A stretch of 16,365 nt of DNA from Deltaproteobacteria bacterium (GTDB taxonomy: Bacteria; Myxococcota_A; Polyangia; HGW-17; SLPX01): positions 1-16,365 of the forward strand of contig JAABSF010000012.1 in assembly GCA_011390535.1 (NCBI GenBank), written 5' to 3'. Below the pieces are notes generated by a model. It ran no database searches. It had not been told where the DNA came from and saw only the letters and a list, made by a program, of their open reading frames with translations. Positions 7,304-14,453 of the stretch are shown here, piece by piece (positions within the stretch are counted from its first letter, which is position 1; each line of letters starts with the position of its first letter). A program made the translations under genes and the position numbers.

Positions 7304-7897
7304 GTGGATCTTGAAGAAGAGAAAATTCTGGTCCACCGACTGAAAAATGGCGATGACAAAGCCTTCTCTGTTTTGGTTCGTCATTACCAAAACAAAATAT
7401 ATACTCTTGTCTTCCGCATGTTGGCAGATGCCGAAGAGGCTGAAGATCTAGCACAAGATATTTTTATTACCCTATATACTTCCATCGACACATTCCGGGA
7501 AGAGAGTCGTTTGTCTACCTGGCTCTATCGGATCGCAGTAAACCTTTGCAGGAACCGGATAAAATATTTATCACGTAGGCGAAAAAGCAGGGCGCCTTCT
7601 CTTGAGGAGCGAGGTGATAGGGGGATACCCCAGGATGCCTTTCCCGGAAGTCCTGTTCTAGTATCTCGACTTCCCAGACCTGATAGGTTGGCGGAGGGAC
7701 ATCAGATGGAGACGATCATACAGCAAGCTTTGGCAGCCCTGGACCCTGAACAAAGAGAGCTGATCGTTTTGAGAGATATCCAAGGAATGAGCTATTCTGA
7801 AATGGAGCGTATAGTTGGGTTGCCTTTAGGGACGATTAAATCGAAATTACACAGGGCCAGGATGTCGCTGAAAGACAAAGTGTCTAAAGACTTGTAG
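7304..7897 (+). CDS. ECF (extracytoplasmic function) RNA polymerase sigma factor
   Basis: Both ECF domains are present. Region 2 covers about residues 21-91 and contains the aromatic-rich block around FRMLADAEEAEDLAQDIF, STWLYRIAVNLCRNR. Region 4 covers about 138-190 with LDPEQRELIVLRDIQGMSYSEMERIVG, then the helix-turn-helix end GTIKSKLHRAR. The linker is longer than minimal, about 45 residues, rich in Pro, Arg and Gly. It starts with GTG preceded by AGAGGA at a 7-base spacing. Sigma factors of this type direct core RNA polymerase to a small regulon, held inactive by a co-encoded anti-sigma factor; the next gene, starting 24 bases later, is exactly that. Which stress is sensed and which ECF subgroup this belongs to cannot be told by eye; it looks RpoE/SigW-like. 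Confidence 0.95.
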   Translation: MDLEEEKILVHRLKNGDDKAFSVLVRHYQNKIYTLVFRMLADAEEAEDLAQDIFITLYTSIDTFREESRLSTWLYRIAVNLCRNRIKYLSRRRKSRAPSLEERGDRGIPQDAFPGSPVLVSRLPRPDRLAEGHQMETIIQQALAALDPEQRELIVLRDIQGMSYSEMERIVGLPLGTIKSKLHRARMSLKDKVSKDL

Positions 7898-7921
7898 ATA
7901 AACGGAATCTTGGAGGTCATC

Positions 7922-8374
7922 TTGGATCATGGCAGAGTAAAAGAATTGCTCAGCGATTATATCGATGGAGACCTGGGCGAAAAAGAACGGCAAGATGTGG
8001 AAGAACATCTTGAGAGGTGTAAAGAATGTTGTGAAGAGTTTGAACAGTTGAAGAAAACTGTCAACGTGCTCTCTGGTTTCCAAGAATTGAAGGCACCGAA
8101 AGATTTCGAGTCAAAGATAAATGATCGGCTAAAGAAGAGAGTTAGGAGGCGAGATCGTGATACAACACCTCTTTCTCACAAGGTCCCGTTTGAAACAATT
8201 TGTCTGATTATGTTGGTCATGTTGATTGCCTTTTATATAATGCTGTATTTATTGCCTCAGATGACCTCTGATGAAGGGTTTAAACAAGACAAGGTGCCTG
8301 AAAAGAAAGAGGAAAGAGACAAAAAAGAAGAAGAAGAGCGACACGAAAGAAGAGTATATCGCTACAGCAAATAA
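7922..8374 (+). CDS. Membrane-bound zinc-finger anti-sigma factor (zf-HC2/ZAS)
   Basis: The N-terminal cytoplasmic part begins VKELLSDYIDGDLGEKER and carries H-x3-C-x2-C (EEHLERCKEC, H29, C33, C36 from TTG 7922), the zinc-binding anti-sigma signature. A single membrane helix follows (about residues 92-112, ICLIMLVMLIAFYIMLYLL). The C-terminal part should be periplasmic: about 35 residues, almost all Lys, Glu and Arg. The frame opens at TTG 7910, but that codon overlaps the ribosome binding site GGAGGT (7912-7917), so TTG 7922 is chosen, although the spacing of 4 is short. Function by family: it sequesters the sigma factor encoded just upstream until a signal leads to its proteolysis. The periplasmic part is too small for a folded sensor domain, so regulated proteolysis or a partner protein would be needed. 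The two genes almost certainly form an operon. Confidence 0.9.
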   Translation: MDHGRVKELLSDYIDGDLGEKERQDVEEHLERCKECCEEFEQLKKTVNVLSGFQELKAPKDFESKINDRLKKRVRRRDRDTTPLSHKVPFETICLIMLVMLIAFYIMLYLLPQMTSDEGFKQDKVPEKKEERDKKEEEERHERRVYRYSK

Positions 8375-8451
8375 AAAGCGCACCTATCCACTATTCTTGG
8401 AATAATATGGGGAAGCTACGGCAGCTAGAGAAAGGACACACAAATACCTTC

Positions 8452-8476
8452 ATCTTCTTTTTTCTTAAAAGAAGAT
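8452..8476. terminator. 10-bp hairpin between the convergent anti-sigma and small-protein genes
   Basis: ATCTTCTTTT (8452-8461), loop TTCTT, AAAAGAAGAT (8467-8476): a perfect stem of mostly A/T pairs between convergent genes. It could act as a bidirectional terminator, but it has no T-tract after the stem on either strand and few G/C pairs. The rest of 8375-8519 shows nothing else I can interpret. Confidence 0.35.
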
Positions 8477-8519
8477 CAAACCACCTTAGCCATTGGATGA
8501 TCTGTTGTAACCCTGAGGG

Positions 8520-8720
8520 CTACAAGGGTTCGTTGTAAAAAACTGTAATAGCTATACAGTGGAAAGCTTCGTCAGATGATTGCGTCACAATGGTATCCAC
8601 AATTTCATTTTGAGGATGCTTGCGAATCCATGCAGTGACCTTTTCACCTAATTGCTCCCGTTCTTGGGCCATAGTAGCGCTGAACACCTTCACTCCATTA
8701 AACTTCTTAATCTCTGTCAT
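8520..8720 (-). CDS. Small conserved-looking protein of unknown function (66 residues)
   Basis: The protein reads like a compact alpha/beta domain: strand (KVFSATM), helix (EREQLGEKVTAWIRKH), strand (EIVDTIVTQ), then SSDEAFHCIAITVFYN. It has no signal peptide or membrane helix. The combination VFSATMAQERE-LGEKVTAWI and TQSSDEAFHC-ITVFY matches a type of short deltaproteobacterial protein that I remember as conserved but uncharacterised; I cannot assign a function. It has a plausible ribosome binding site (AAAGG, about 5 bases before ATG 8720) and its own candidate promoter at 8787-8815. The single Cys and His near the C-terminus (FHC) could bind metal or be incidental. It is not coupled to the large regulator gene 194 bases upstream. 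Confidence 0.65.
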   Translation of the reverse strand: MTEIKKFNGVKVFSATMAQEREQLGEKVTAWIRKHPQNEIVDTIVTQSSDEAFHCIAITVFYNEPL

Positions 8721-8786
8721 CGACCTTTACTTACCCTTTCTTTTTAAAGCACATTTAACAGGAATTATCTGCTTTTTTAAAGGGTA

Positions 8787-8815
8787 CTTCTAACCGTACT
8801 GAGGCTTCAAGTCAA
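8787..8815 (-). promoter_or_regulatory. Candidate promoter for the 66-residue protein gene
   Basis: Minus-strand TTGACT (complement 8810-8815) and TAGAAG (complement 8787-8792) are 17 bases apart, giving a start near 8780 and a leader of about 60 bases. The -35 is one base off consensus, the -10 two. Confidence 0.4.
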
Positions 8816-8823
8816 ACAATAAT

Positions 8824-8843
8824 ATCTTTTCAGCAAAAAAGAT
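8824..8843. terminator. 7-bp AT-rich hairpin downstream of the large regulator gene
   Basis: ATCTTTT (8824-8830), loop CAGCAA, AAAAGAT (8837-8843). It lies about 70 bases past the large regulator's stop on the minus strand and just before the next promoter. Weak stem; low confidence as a terminator. Confidence 0.25.
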
Positions 8844-8913
8844 TCGATCACTGTATTTGCATAAGCACGGACAGCATGAGTATTTATTCTTTAATCAACA
8901 CAAAATAAACCGA

Positions 8914-11900
8914 TCAAACATCCACTGAGATGCCCAAATGTCTGCGTGCCTCCATATGTTTATCTGATAGTGCATATTTGACCAAAGATGGAAGAGCAGC
9001 CTCTTGATCAGAAGATGAAAACTGTTCAGACAAAGGGACGAGATCGCCTACCATTAATAGTGCCCATCTTTGAGATGTTTTTTTCACTCCTTTTGTCCAT
9101 TTTCCTAAATTCAGCGAGGATCGCTGTCGTGTAAGGGATATCAACAAGGAAGACAATTCTTTTTTCAAGTCTTGTGGAATATGAGTGAGTTGTTTGCTTA
9201 TCTTCTTAATTTTTCCATCAGGATCTTGAAATTTTAATTTTGGAGCAACTAAAAGCATAGAACCCATAAGAAAGGTTTTTAGAGAAGAAGAAGGCAACGC
9301 ATCGGCAAAGGAACGACCTGCCACAAAATATGGGATTTTGGGAGCTAGGACAGCAGCTAAAAACAATTCATCACAGCTTTGTGAAACTTTTCTGGTCACA
9401 CCTAGGTATGGATTTACAGGCGATTGTATGTGGACGGAAGAAGATGATTCTTGATTTATTATAAAAACATGGGGAATTTTAATGCCCGCTTCGTCACAAA
9501 GATATTCAAGAACCTTAAAGAAAGTGGAGGTGTTTTCATCTTGTTTAAGGGTTTTTTCCGGAGGTTTTTGCATTAAACCGGTAGAGTCGATGATGTTCAT
9601 CGGCATTTTAGAAAAGATGGAGAAAAGTTTCTCGATTTGTGGATCATCGTCTTTATGGCGAATGCGCTCCCATATGAAATCATCGGTGATTCGACGAGCT
9701 CTCTGCAAAAACGGAGGACGATATCGTCGGTAATAAGAGCTGCTTTCAGAAGAAACTCCCAGCGCCGCAAGGCAAGACGATGATACAAATGCTACATCGT
9801 AAAGCTGTTTTTCAACTGTTGACTTAAATAATTCTTCAATCTGTTCGGGTCTTTTCGCCGCAGTGTCCCAAGAGGCGAGCAGCTTATCACGGAAAACCTT
9901 CCAGGTGATATTCTGGGGACGAGAGATACGTTTAAGTTTTTCTGATAGCTTTTCATCTCCAGGCGAAAGCTCCAGCGCTATCTCCAGACAAGTTTTCGCA
10001 TTCTGGAGATTTTCAAGCTTGTTTTCATAAATGTCTGCGAGACTTTTCCATAGCTCCAACGCTCTTTCAGGAAAACGATTTCCGAGTTGGTGTAAGAGCT
10101 TTCTGTGATAACGCTCTAGAACTCTCCAGTCGCCTTTTTCTGCAAGTATCTCATAAAGAGATGTAAAACTCCTTTTATGCGAAGGGTCTTGTGTCAGAAC
10201 TTTTTCAAAAAAACTCAAGGCCTCCATTGCCTCCCCTTTGTCCCTTTGAAGTATTCCCGCAAAGAAGTTTGCAGAGATTAAATCCGGGTTCATTTCCAGT
10301 GCTTGGTGGAGTTTTTTTCTGAAAGTTTCAATTGTATTTTGTGTTTTTTCTGATCCCTTATACTGCGCCCATGCAAGGTGGGCGAGATAGTCAGGTGACT
10401 CTGAATCTATTTGCAATGCCTTTTTAAAACTGTCTTCTGCTTCTTTAAATTTTTCTTGTTTTAGCTTCAGCTCACCTTCTCTAAAGAAAAGCTCTGCTTC
10501 CAATGGATCAGATCTTTTCTTTTGGGTTTGTTTTTGCAGTGTCTTGTCGTATTTCTCTCGCAAAGAAGGATCCGACAGCGTTTGATAAGCGTGCTCAATA
10601 ATCTGAAGAAGCTCTTCGAGCCTTGAATGATCCGTCCCTAAATCGATATTGGAATATTTATCTACAGTGAGTAAATCTTTAAGTTTTTGGTATGCTTTCT
10701 GAATGGTTTCTTTTTTTGAATTGGGAGAAACTTCAAAGATCTCGTAGTAGTTCTTTGTATGAATACCGAGATACATCGATACTACGAGTTTACGAATGTT
10801 TTCAGCCTTGATACGGTTGTCTTGGTGTTCTTCGTCTGCAAGGGGGATCTGTAAAACACCAGAGGACTCTCTTTCCGTCATAGGCTGTGATGGCATTGAT
10901 GTGACCACGGAGATTTCATCTATTCCAAAGATCTCCTGATATATAACGTTGTCGGAGTCCTCTTTTGAACGAGGGTTGATGGGCTGAGCAGCTTCATTTT
11001 TAAGGTGTTCAAGGGCCAGCGGATCTTGGCTGGGTACCGCGGCCGAAGAGACTTGCCTGGGTTGTTTTCCAAAAGAGACCATGCCTGTTTTAAGAAGGGC
11101 CATCACGTGAGTGTAGGTCATCATTGAATTGAGACCTTTTGCGATGAGATCTTTCACTGAGGGGTGACGAGGCAAGTGGTTCAGGATTTTATCGCCGAAG
11201 ACTTTAATGAATACGTCTTTGTATCTTTCACCTCGGAGTGTAAGCTCCAGGGGCATTTCCATTTTTTTGTTCAGGTATTCATTCGATTCATCTAAATCCA
11301 ATACCCGTTTTAATCCCAGTAAAAGTATAGTCACCGGCTCTATGGCACAACGAGGCATTTTCTCGGAAAAATCGTCTCCTTCCTTAAAAGAGAAAGATCC
11401 ATCTCTCCAGCGCAGAGAATTAATAATGCGTAGTTTTACAAGAGCGGTGTGGTGACGAAACACAACATCTTCCGAGAGCCAGCCTATCTCTACCAGCGCT
11501 TGCATTATGGAGAGATTGTTTTGTCTGGCGGTAGCCAGGAGTTTTTCTAGTTGAGCGTGATCAAGGATGCGTTTTACTGTTAGGTAATGTCCCATTGTTT
11601 CATTTCGAACATTGGACTCTGCTCCTATGGGATTACCTAAAATAAAGAAGATCTCTTTTTTTATTCTTCCTCTCTTAAGAGATAAGGTGCCGGTTAGTTT
11701 GTTTTCCAGCGCTGTCAAAATTAGATCAGCTAGATGTCGTGTTTTGAGGCTTCCGGTTTTGGACAGAACACTACTCTTTTTTGCAGTGACGGGTTTCGGC
11801 GCCCTTTTTTCAGCCGTCCCCTCCACTTGTTCAAGCATGTTTTGAACTCCCCGCAGAAGCTCTCGGACTTGAAATGGTTTAGCAAAGAATTCTACATTAA

Positions 11901-12213
11901 GCTCCTCTCTCATACGGTTTAAAAGTGCTGTTTCTTTATAAATCGCAGAAGTTACAATAAGCGGGACTGTCTTGCCGTGAGATGTTTTCCGGATGGCACG
12001 ACAGAGTGCAAACCCGTCGAGTTTCGGCATCAAAAGATCCGAGATCACCAAGTTTGGCGATTCCTTTTCGAATATCTTCAGAGCCTCTTCTCCATCAGGG
12101 GCCAGGAAAAGCTCAACTTGTTTGTCGGCGAAAGAAGGATCTTTTGTGAAGATGTGTTCAAGGATTCTTCGTGTATGGCGATCGTCTTCAGCTATTAAGA
12201 TTTTGAGATTCAT
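8914..12213 (-). CDS. Giant response regulator: receiver, PATAN/DUF4388, J-like, TPR, pseudo-M48 C-terminus
   Basis: From the preferred start ATG 12213 the protein has about 1099 residues. (1) A response-regulator receiver at about 2-124 with acidic pocket E9-D10-D11, phosphoacceptor D59 (VISDLLMPKLDG), T88 and K112 (FFAKPF), all intact. (2) A PATAN/DUF4388-like domain at about 158-284 (LADLILTALENKLTGTLSL, IFFILGNPIGAES, SLRWRDGSFSF). (3) A low-complexity linker. (4) A J-like domain at about 487-560 (YYEIFEVSPNSKKETIQKAY, YQTLSDPSLREKYDK) whose HPD tripeptide reads TVD. (5) About five TPRs at 574-760. (6) A C-terminal domain of about 260 residues that resembles the end of large myxobacterial TPR proteins, M48-peptidase-like but without HExxH. 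The frame opens at 12291, but those 26 residues are not receiver-like and the receiver begins at MNLKILIAEDD. Receiver-DUF4388-DnaJ-TPR proteins are typical of Myxococcota-like bacteria; their roles are largely unknown. It has no DNA-binding output domain, so signalling through protein contacts is inferred. Confidence 0.88.
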   Translation of the reverse strand: MNLKILIAEDDRHTRRILEHIFTKDPSFADKQVELFLAPDGEEALKIFEKESPNLVISDLLMPKLDGFALCRAIRKTSHGKTVPLIVTSAIYKETALLNRMREELNVEFFAKPFQVRELLRGVQNMLEQVEGTAEKRAPKPVTAKKSSVLSKTGSLKTRHLADLILTALENKLTGTLSLKRGRIKKEIFFILGNPIGAESNVRNETMGHYLTVKRILDHAQLEKLLATARQNNLSIMQALVEIGWLSEDVVFRHHTALVKLRIINSLRWRDGSFSFKEGDDFSEKMPRCAIEPVTILLLGLKRVLDLDESNEYLNKKMEMPLELTLRGERYKDVFIKVFGDKILNHLPRHPSVKDLIAKGLNSMMTYTHVMALLKTGMVSFGKQPRQVSSAAVPSQDPLALEHLKNEAAQPINPRSKEDSDNVIYQEIFGIDEISVVTSMPSQPMTERESSGVLQIPLADEEHQDNRIKAENIRKLVVSMYLGIHTKNYYEIFEVSPNSKKETIQKAYQKLKDLLTVDKYSNIDLGTDHSRLEELLQIIEHAYQTLSDPSLREKYDKTLQKQTQKKRSDPLEAELFFREGELKLKQEKFKEAEDSFKKALQIDSESPDYLAHLAWAQYKGSEKTQNTIETFRKKLHQALEMNPDLISANFFAGILQRDKGEAMEALSFFEKVLTQDPSHKRSFTSLYEILAEKGDWRVLERYHRKLLHQLGNRFPERALELWKSLADIYENKLENLQNAKTCLEIALELSPGDEKLSEKLKRISRPQNITWKVFRDKLLASWDTAAKRPEQIEELFKSTVEKQLYDVAFVSSSCLAALGVSSESSSYYRRYRPPFLQRARRITDDFIWERIRHKDDDPQIEKLFSIFSKMPMNIIDSTGLMQKPPEKTLKQDENTSTFFKVLEYLCDEAGIKIPHVFIINQESSSSVHIQSPVNPYLGVTRKVSQSCDELFLAAVLAPKIPYFVAGRSFADALPSSSLKTFLMGSMLLVAPKLKFQDPDGKIKKISKQLTHIPQDLKKELSSLLISLTRQRSSLNLGKWTKGVKKTSQRWALLMVGDLVPLSEQFSSSDQEAALPSLVKYALSDKHMEARRHLGISVDV

Positions 12214-12256
12214 CGGTATAGTTGCTCTTATTGATGGTTTTCTTCTGATTTTAAGA

Positions 12257-12286
12257 TCTATAACAGCACAAGCAGGGTTTTCACAA
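12257..12286 (-). promoter_or_regulatory. Weak candidate promoter for the large regulator
   Basis: Minus-strand TTGTGA (complement 12281-12286) and an extended -10 TG-T-TATAGA (hexamer complement 12257-12262), 18 bases apart, in the 90-base gap after oppF. The regulator may otherwise be transcribed with oppDF. Confidence 0.3.
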
Positions 12287-12303
12287 GTCAACGGTGAAAT
12301 AAA

Positions 12304-13302
12304 CTAAATTTTGTGACAAGCGACCCAGTGATTTTGTTCTACCTCCATGAGCTTGGGCGACTTTCCGTAGCACAGTTTTTCATTTTGGTTTGTTTTGCAC
12401 ATATGTTTGTACAAACAGCCTCTCAATGAAGTGGCATCTTGGATAGATCGAGGCGGCTCTTTTGGTAGAGAACCTTGGTTTTTCTGCAAGGATGCGAACA
12501 AATCTCTTGTATATGGATGAACCGGATTTCTCCAAATGAGATCATTGGGCGCCTTTTCTACAATTTGACCTTTGTACATCACGGCTATTGTAGAACAAAA
12601 CAAACGCACAAGGCGCAAATCATGTGATATGAAAAGACAAGTCAAACCAAAGCGTTTCACCTTGTCGATGAGGAGATTGACTATCTGTGCCTGAACCGAG
12701 ACATCAAGGGAAGATGTTGGTTCATCTGCTACCAAATAATCAGGTTCTGTTGCCAGCGCGCGGGCAATACCAACCCGTTGTCTCTCTCCTCCGGAAAGCT
12801 CATGAGGGTACCTGTCAACGGTGTTGTAATTGAGCTCTACTTCTTCGAAAAGCTCTTTTATTCGGCGGGTTTCTTCTTTGGAATTGGAGATCAGCTTGTG
12901 GATCTTGAGGGGCTCAGCAAGCTGTCGGCCTATTTTCATGCGCGGGTTCAAGCTGGTCCAGGTATCTTGGAAGACTATTTGCATTCTTTTTCGAAGGCGT
13001 CTCAGCTCGGGCTTTTTTATGGATGTCAGATCTATTCCATCAAAAGAAACGGAGCCTTGTTGAGGACGTTTCAATAAAAGAGAGACCATCGCCAAAGTAC
13101 TTTTACCGCACCCTGATTCACCCACCAGGCCAAAAATTTCTTTTTCTTGGATTCCCAGAGTTACATTCGAAAGAGCGGAAAAAACATTTCCCTGAATAAG
13201 GGATGTATTTCTCAAAGGTTTTAACAGACGAGGCTGTTTGTATCTTAATGAAACATTATTCAATGAGACTAAAAGTTTTGTTTTTGTACCAGGGCGATTC
13301 AT
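12304..13302 (-). CDS. oppF: Oligopeptide/dipeptide ABC transporter ATP-binding protein, OppF/DppF type
   Basis: A full set of ABC ATPase motifs, numbered from ATG 13302: Walker A GESGCGKST (61-69), Q-loop Q112, signature LSGGE (169-173), Walker B LVADEP (190-195), D-loop and H-loop H227. The block after the Q-loop (SLNPRMKIGRQLAEPL) and the C-terminal extension beginning NPVHPYT are the Opp/Dpp subfamily signature. The extension carries C296, C302, C311 and C329, the conserved cysteines of this subfamily, reported in some members to hold an iron-sulfur cluster. The frame opens at 13395, but that would overlap oppD by 76 bases; ATG 13302 has AAGG 8 bases upstream and leaves a 17-base gap. It powers import of peptides or related solutes (nickel is an alternative in this family) with OppD. 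No permease or binding-protein gene is seen here. Confidence 0.92.
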   Translation of the reverse strand: MNRPGTKTKLLVSLNNVSLRYKQPRLLKPLRNTSLIQGNVFSALSNVTLGIQEKEIFGLVGESGCGKSTLAMVSLLLKRPQQGSVSFDGIDLTSIKKPELRRLRKRMQIVFQDTWTSLNPRMKIGRQLAEPLKIHKLISNSKEETRRIKELFEEVELNYNTVDRYPHELSGGERQRVGIARALATEPDYLVADEPTSSLDVSVQAQIVNLLIDKVKRFGLTCLFISHDLRLVRLFCSTIAVMYKGQIVEKAPNDLIWRNPVHPYTRDLFASLQKNQGSLPKEPPRSIQDATSLRGCLYKHMCKTNQNEKLCYGKSPKLMEVEQNHWVACHKI

Positions 13303-13319
13303 TTCGATTGCCTTATGTA

Positions 13320-14345
13320 CTAAACAATGGGAAAATGGCACCTTACACGTCTTGTAGACGAGATGGATTGAAGCACAGGCCGCTCTTTGTGGCAATGACT
13401 TCTGACATTAGGACATCTTGGGGAAAAAATACATCCCATAGGACGGTGATCAGGAGTTGGCTGTTTCCCCGGTATAGTCTTTAGGGATTTAGTTTTATGA
13501 AAAGAGAGCTCTCCGGGAATGCAGGTTAAGAGACCTTTTGTATAATAATGTGCGGGTTTCAGAAGGATCTCTTTTGTAGGTGCCTCTTCAACAACCTGTC
13601 CTCCATACAAAACGACTAAACGAGAACAAAGTGGATCCACAAGAGACAAATCGTGAGTAATGAAAAGGGCGCAAAACCCCAGCTGTTCTTTAAGCTTTGC
13701 TATTAGGTGTAAAATCCTAGCCTGAACGGTAACATCCAGTGAAGAGGTAGGTTCATCCGCCAGCAAAACCTCCGGACGGCAAGCAATCGCCATAGCTGTT
13801 AGTGCCCTTTGTTTCTGTCCCACCGACAGTTCGTGAGGAAACTGGAGAAATGTTTTATGTGGATCTTCGACGCCGGTGCTTTTCAAGATGTCTATAGCAC
13901 AATGTGCGGCCTGTTTTCTGTTTTTGCCCATGTGTATTCGAAACATCTCAGCGATCTGTGATCCCACGGTAAAAACAGGGTTTAGCGCAGAAGATGGATC
14001 TTGCGGAATCATAGCGATCCGAATGCCTCGCAGAGCTTTTAGCTCTTTTTGAGATGCATTGAGGATGTTTTTTTTGTCAAAAAACACAAAACCTTCTGTC
14101 AAACAAGTTGGTGGGGGAGGTAAAAGCCGCATGATGGAAAGAGCGGTCAAGGTTTTTCCAGAGCCGGATTCTCCCACCAAGCCTACGATTTCTCCAGGAG
14201 AAACACCAAAGGAGACATTGTCCAGTGCCTTTACAAGGGTCTTATTTACCTGAAAAGAAACGGAGAGCTTTTTGATTTGCAAGCCCGATAAAGAAGTTGG
14301 CGAGTCAGAGGGCCTCGATGACGAGGTTTTGCTCACGACATTCAA
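13320..14345 (-). CDS. oppD: Oligopeptide/dipeptide ABC transporter ATP-binding protein, OppD/DppD type
   Basis: Motifs, numbered from TTG 14345: Walker A GESGSGKT (58-65), Q-loop Q115 (IPQDPSSALNP, the OppD-type block), signature LSVGQ (173-177), Walker B LLADEP (194-199) with SSLD, H-loop H231. The C-terminal extension (KPAHYYTKGLL, then C305, C311, C318, C336) is the family's cysteine motif. The start is TTG, chosen because a TGA stop in frame lies directly before it and AGGGGA sits 6-7 bases upstream; the nearby ATG (14341) is out of frame. A 26-codon small ORF ends exactly at this start codon, suggesting translational coupling. Oddity: the signature has Val where most relatives have Gly, though Val at this position also occurs in functional ABCC-family signatures. 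Expected to form a heterodimer with OppF at the inner membrane. Confidence 0.92.
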   Translation of the reverse strand: MNVVSKTSSSRPSDSPTSLSGLQIKKLSVSFQVNKTLVKALDNVSFGVSPGEIVGLVGESGSGKTLTALSIMRLLPPPPTCLTEGFVFFDKKNILNASQKELKALRGIRIAMIPQDPSSALNPVFTVGSQIAEMFRIHMGKNRKQAAHCAIDILKSTGVEDPHKTFLQFPHELSVGQKQRALTAMAIACRPEVLLADEPTSSLDVTVQARILHLIAKLKEQLGFCALFITHDLSLVDPLCSRLVVLYGGQVVEEAPTKEILLKPAHYYTKGLLTCIPGELSFHKTKSLKTIPGKQPTPDHRPMGCIFSPRCPNVRSHCHKERPVLQSISSTRRVRCHFPIV

Positions 14346-14426
14346 TCAAAATCCCCTGTTTATATTTTTGTAAGGAAAGAAAACTTCAAAAGCGAAAACG
14401 ATCCAAGAGATGAGCATAAGATGCAT
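14346..14426 (-). CDS. 26-codon hydrophobic small ORF directly upstream of oppD
   Basis: ATG at 14426 follows AAAGGG by 4 bases. It opens a 26-codon frame beginning MHLMLISWIVFAFEVFF and ending in a short basic tail (YKNINRGF). The TGA stop is immediately followed by the oppD TTG start, and the oppD ribosome binding site lies inside the small ORF. The hydrophobic core of about 14 residues could span or anchor in a membrane. Either a translated leader coupling oppD expression to upstream translation, or a small membrane protein; homology was not examined. The gap to fmdB is 27 bases, so it would be in one operon fmdB-sORF-oppD-oppF. Short ORFs like this can arise by chance. Confidence 0.4.
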   Translation of the reverse strand: MHLMLISWIVFAFEVFFPYKNINRGF

Positions 14427-14453
14427 GGCACCCTTTCTCTCTCCACAGATGGC

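Noticed and set aside
8509..8530. AACCCT...AGGGTT inverted repeat at the end of the 66-residue gene
   Set aside because: The stem is short (6 bp), overlaps the stop codon, and no T-tract follows, so a terminator is not supported.
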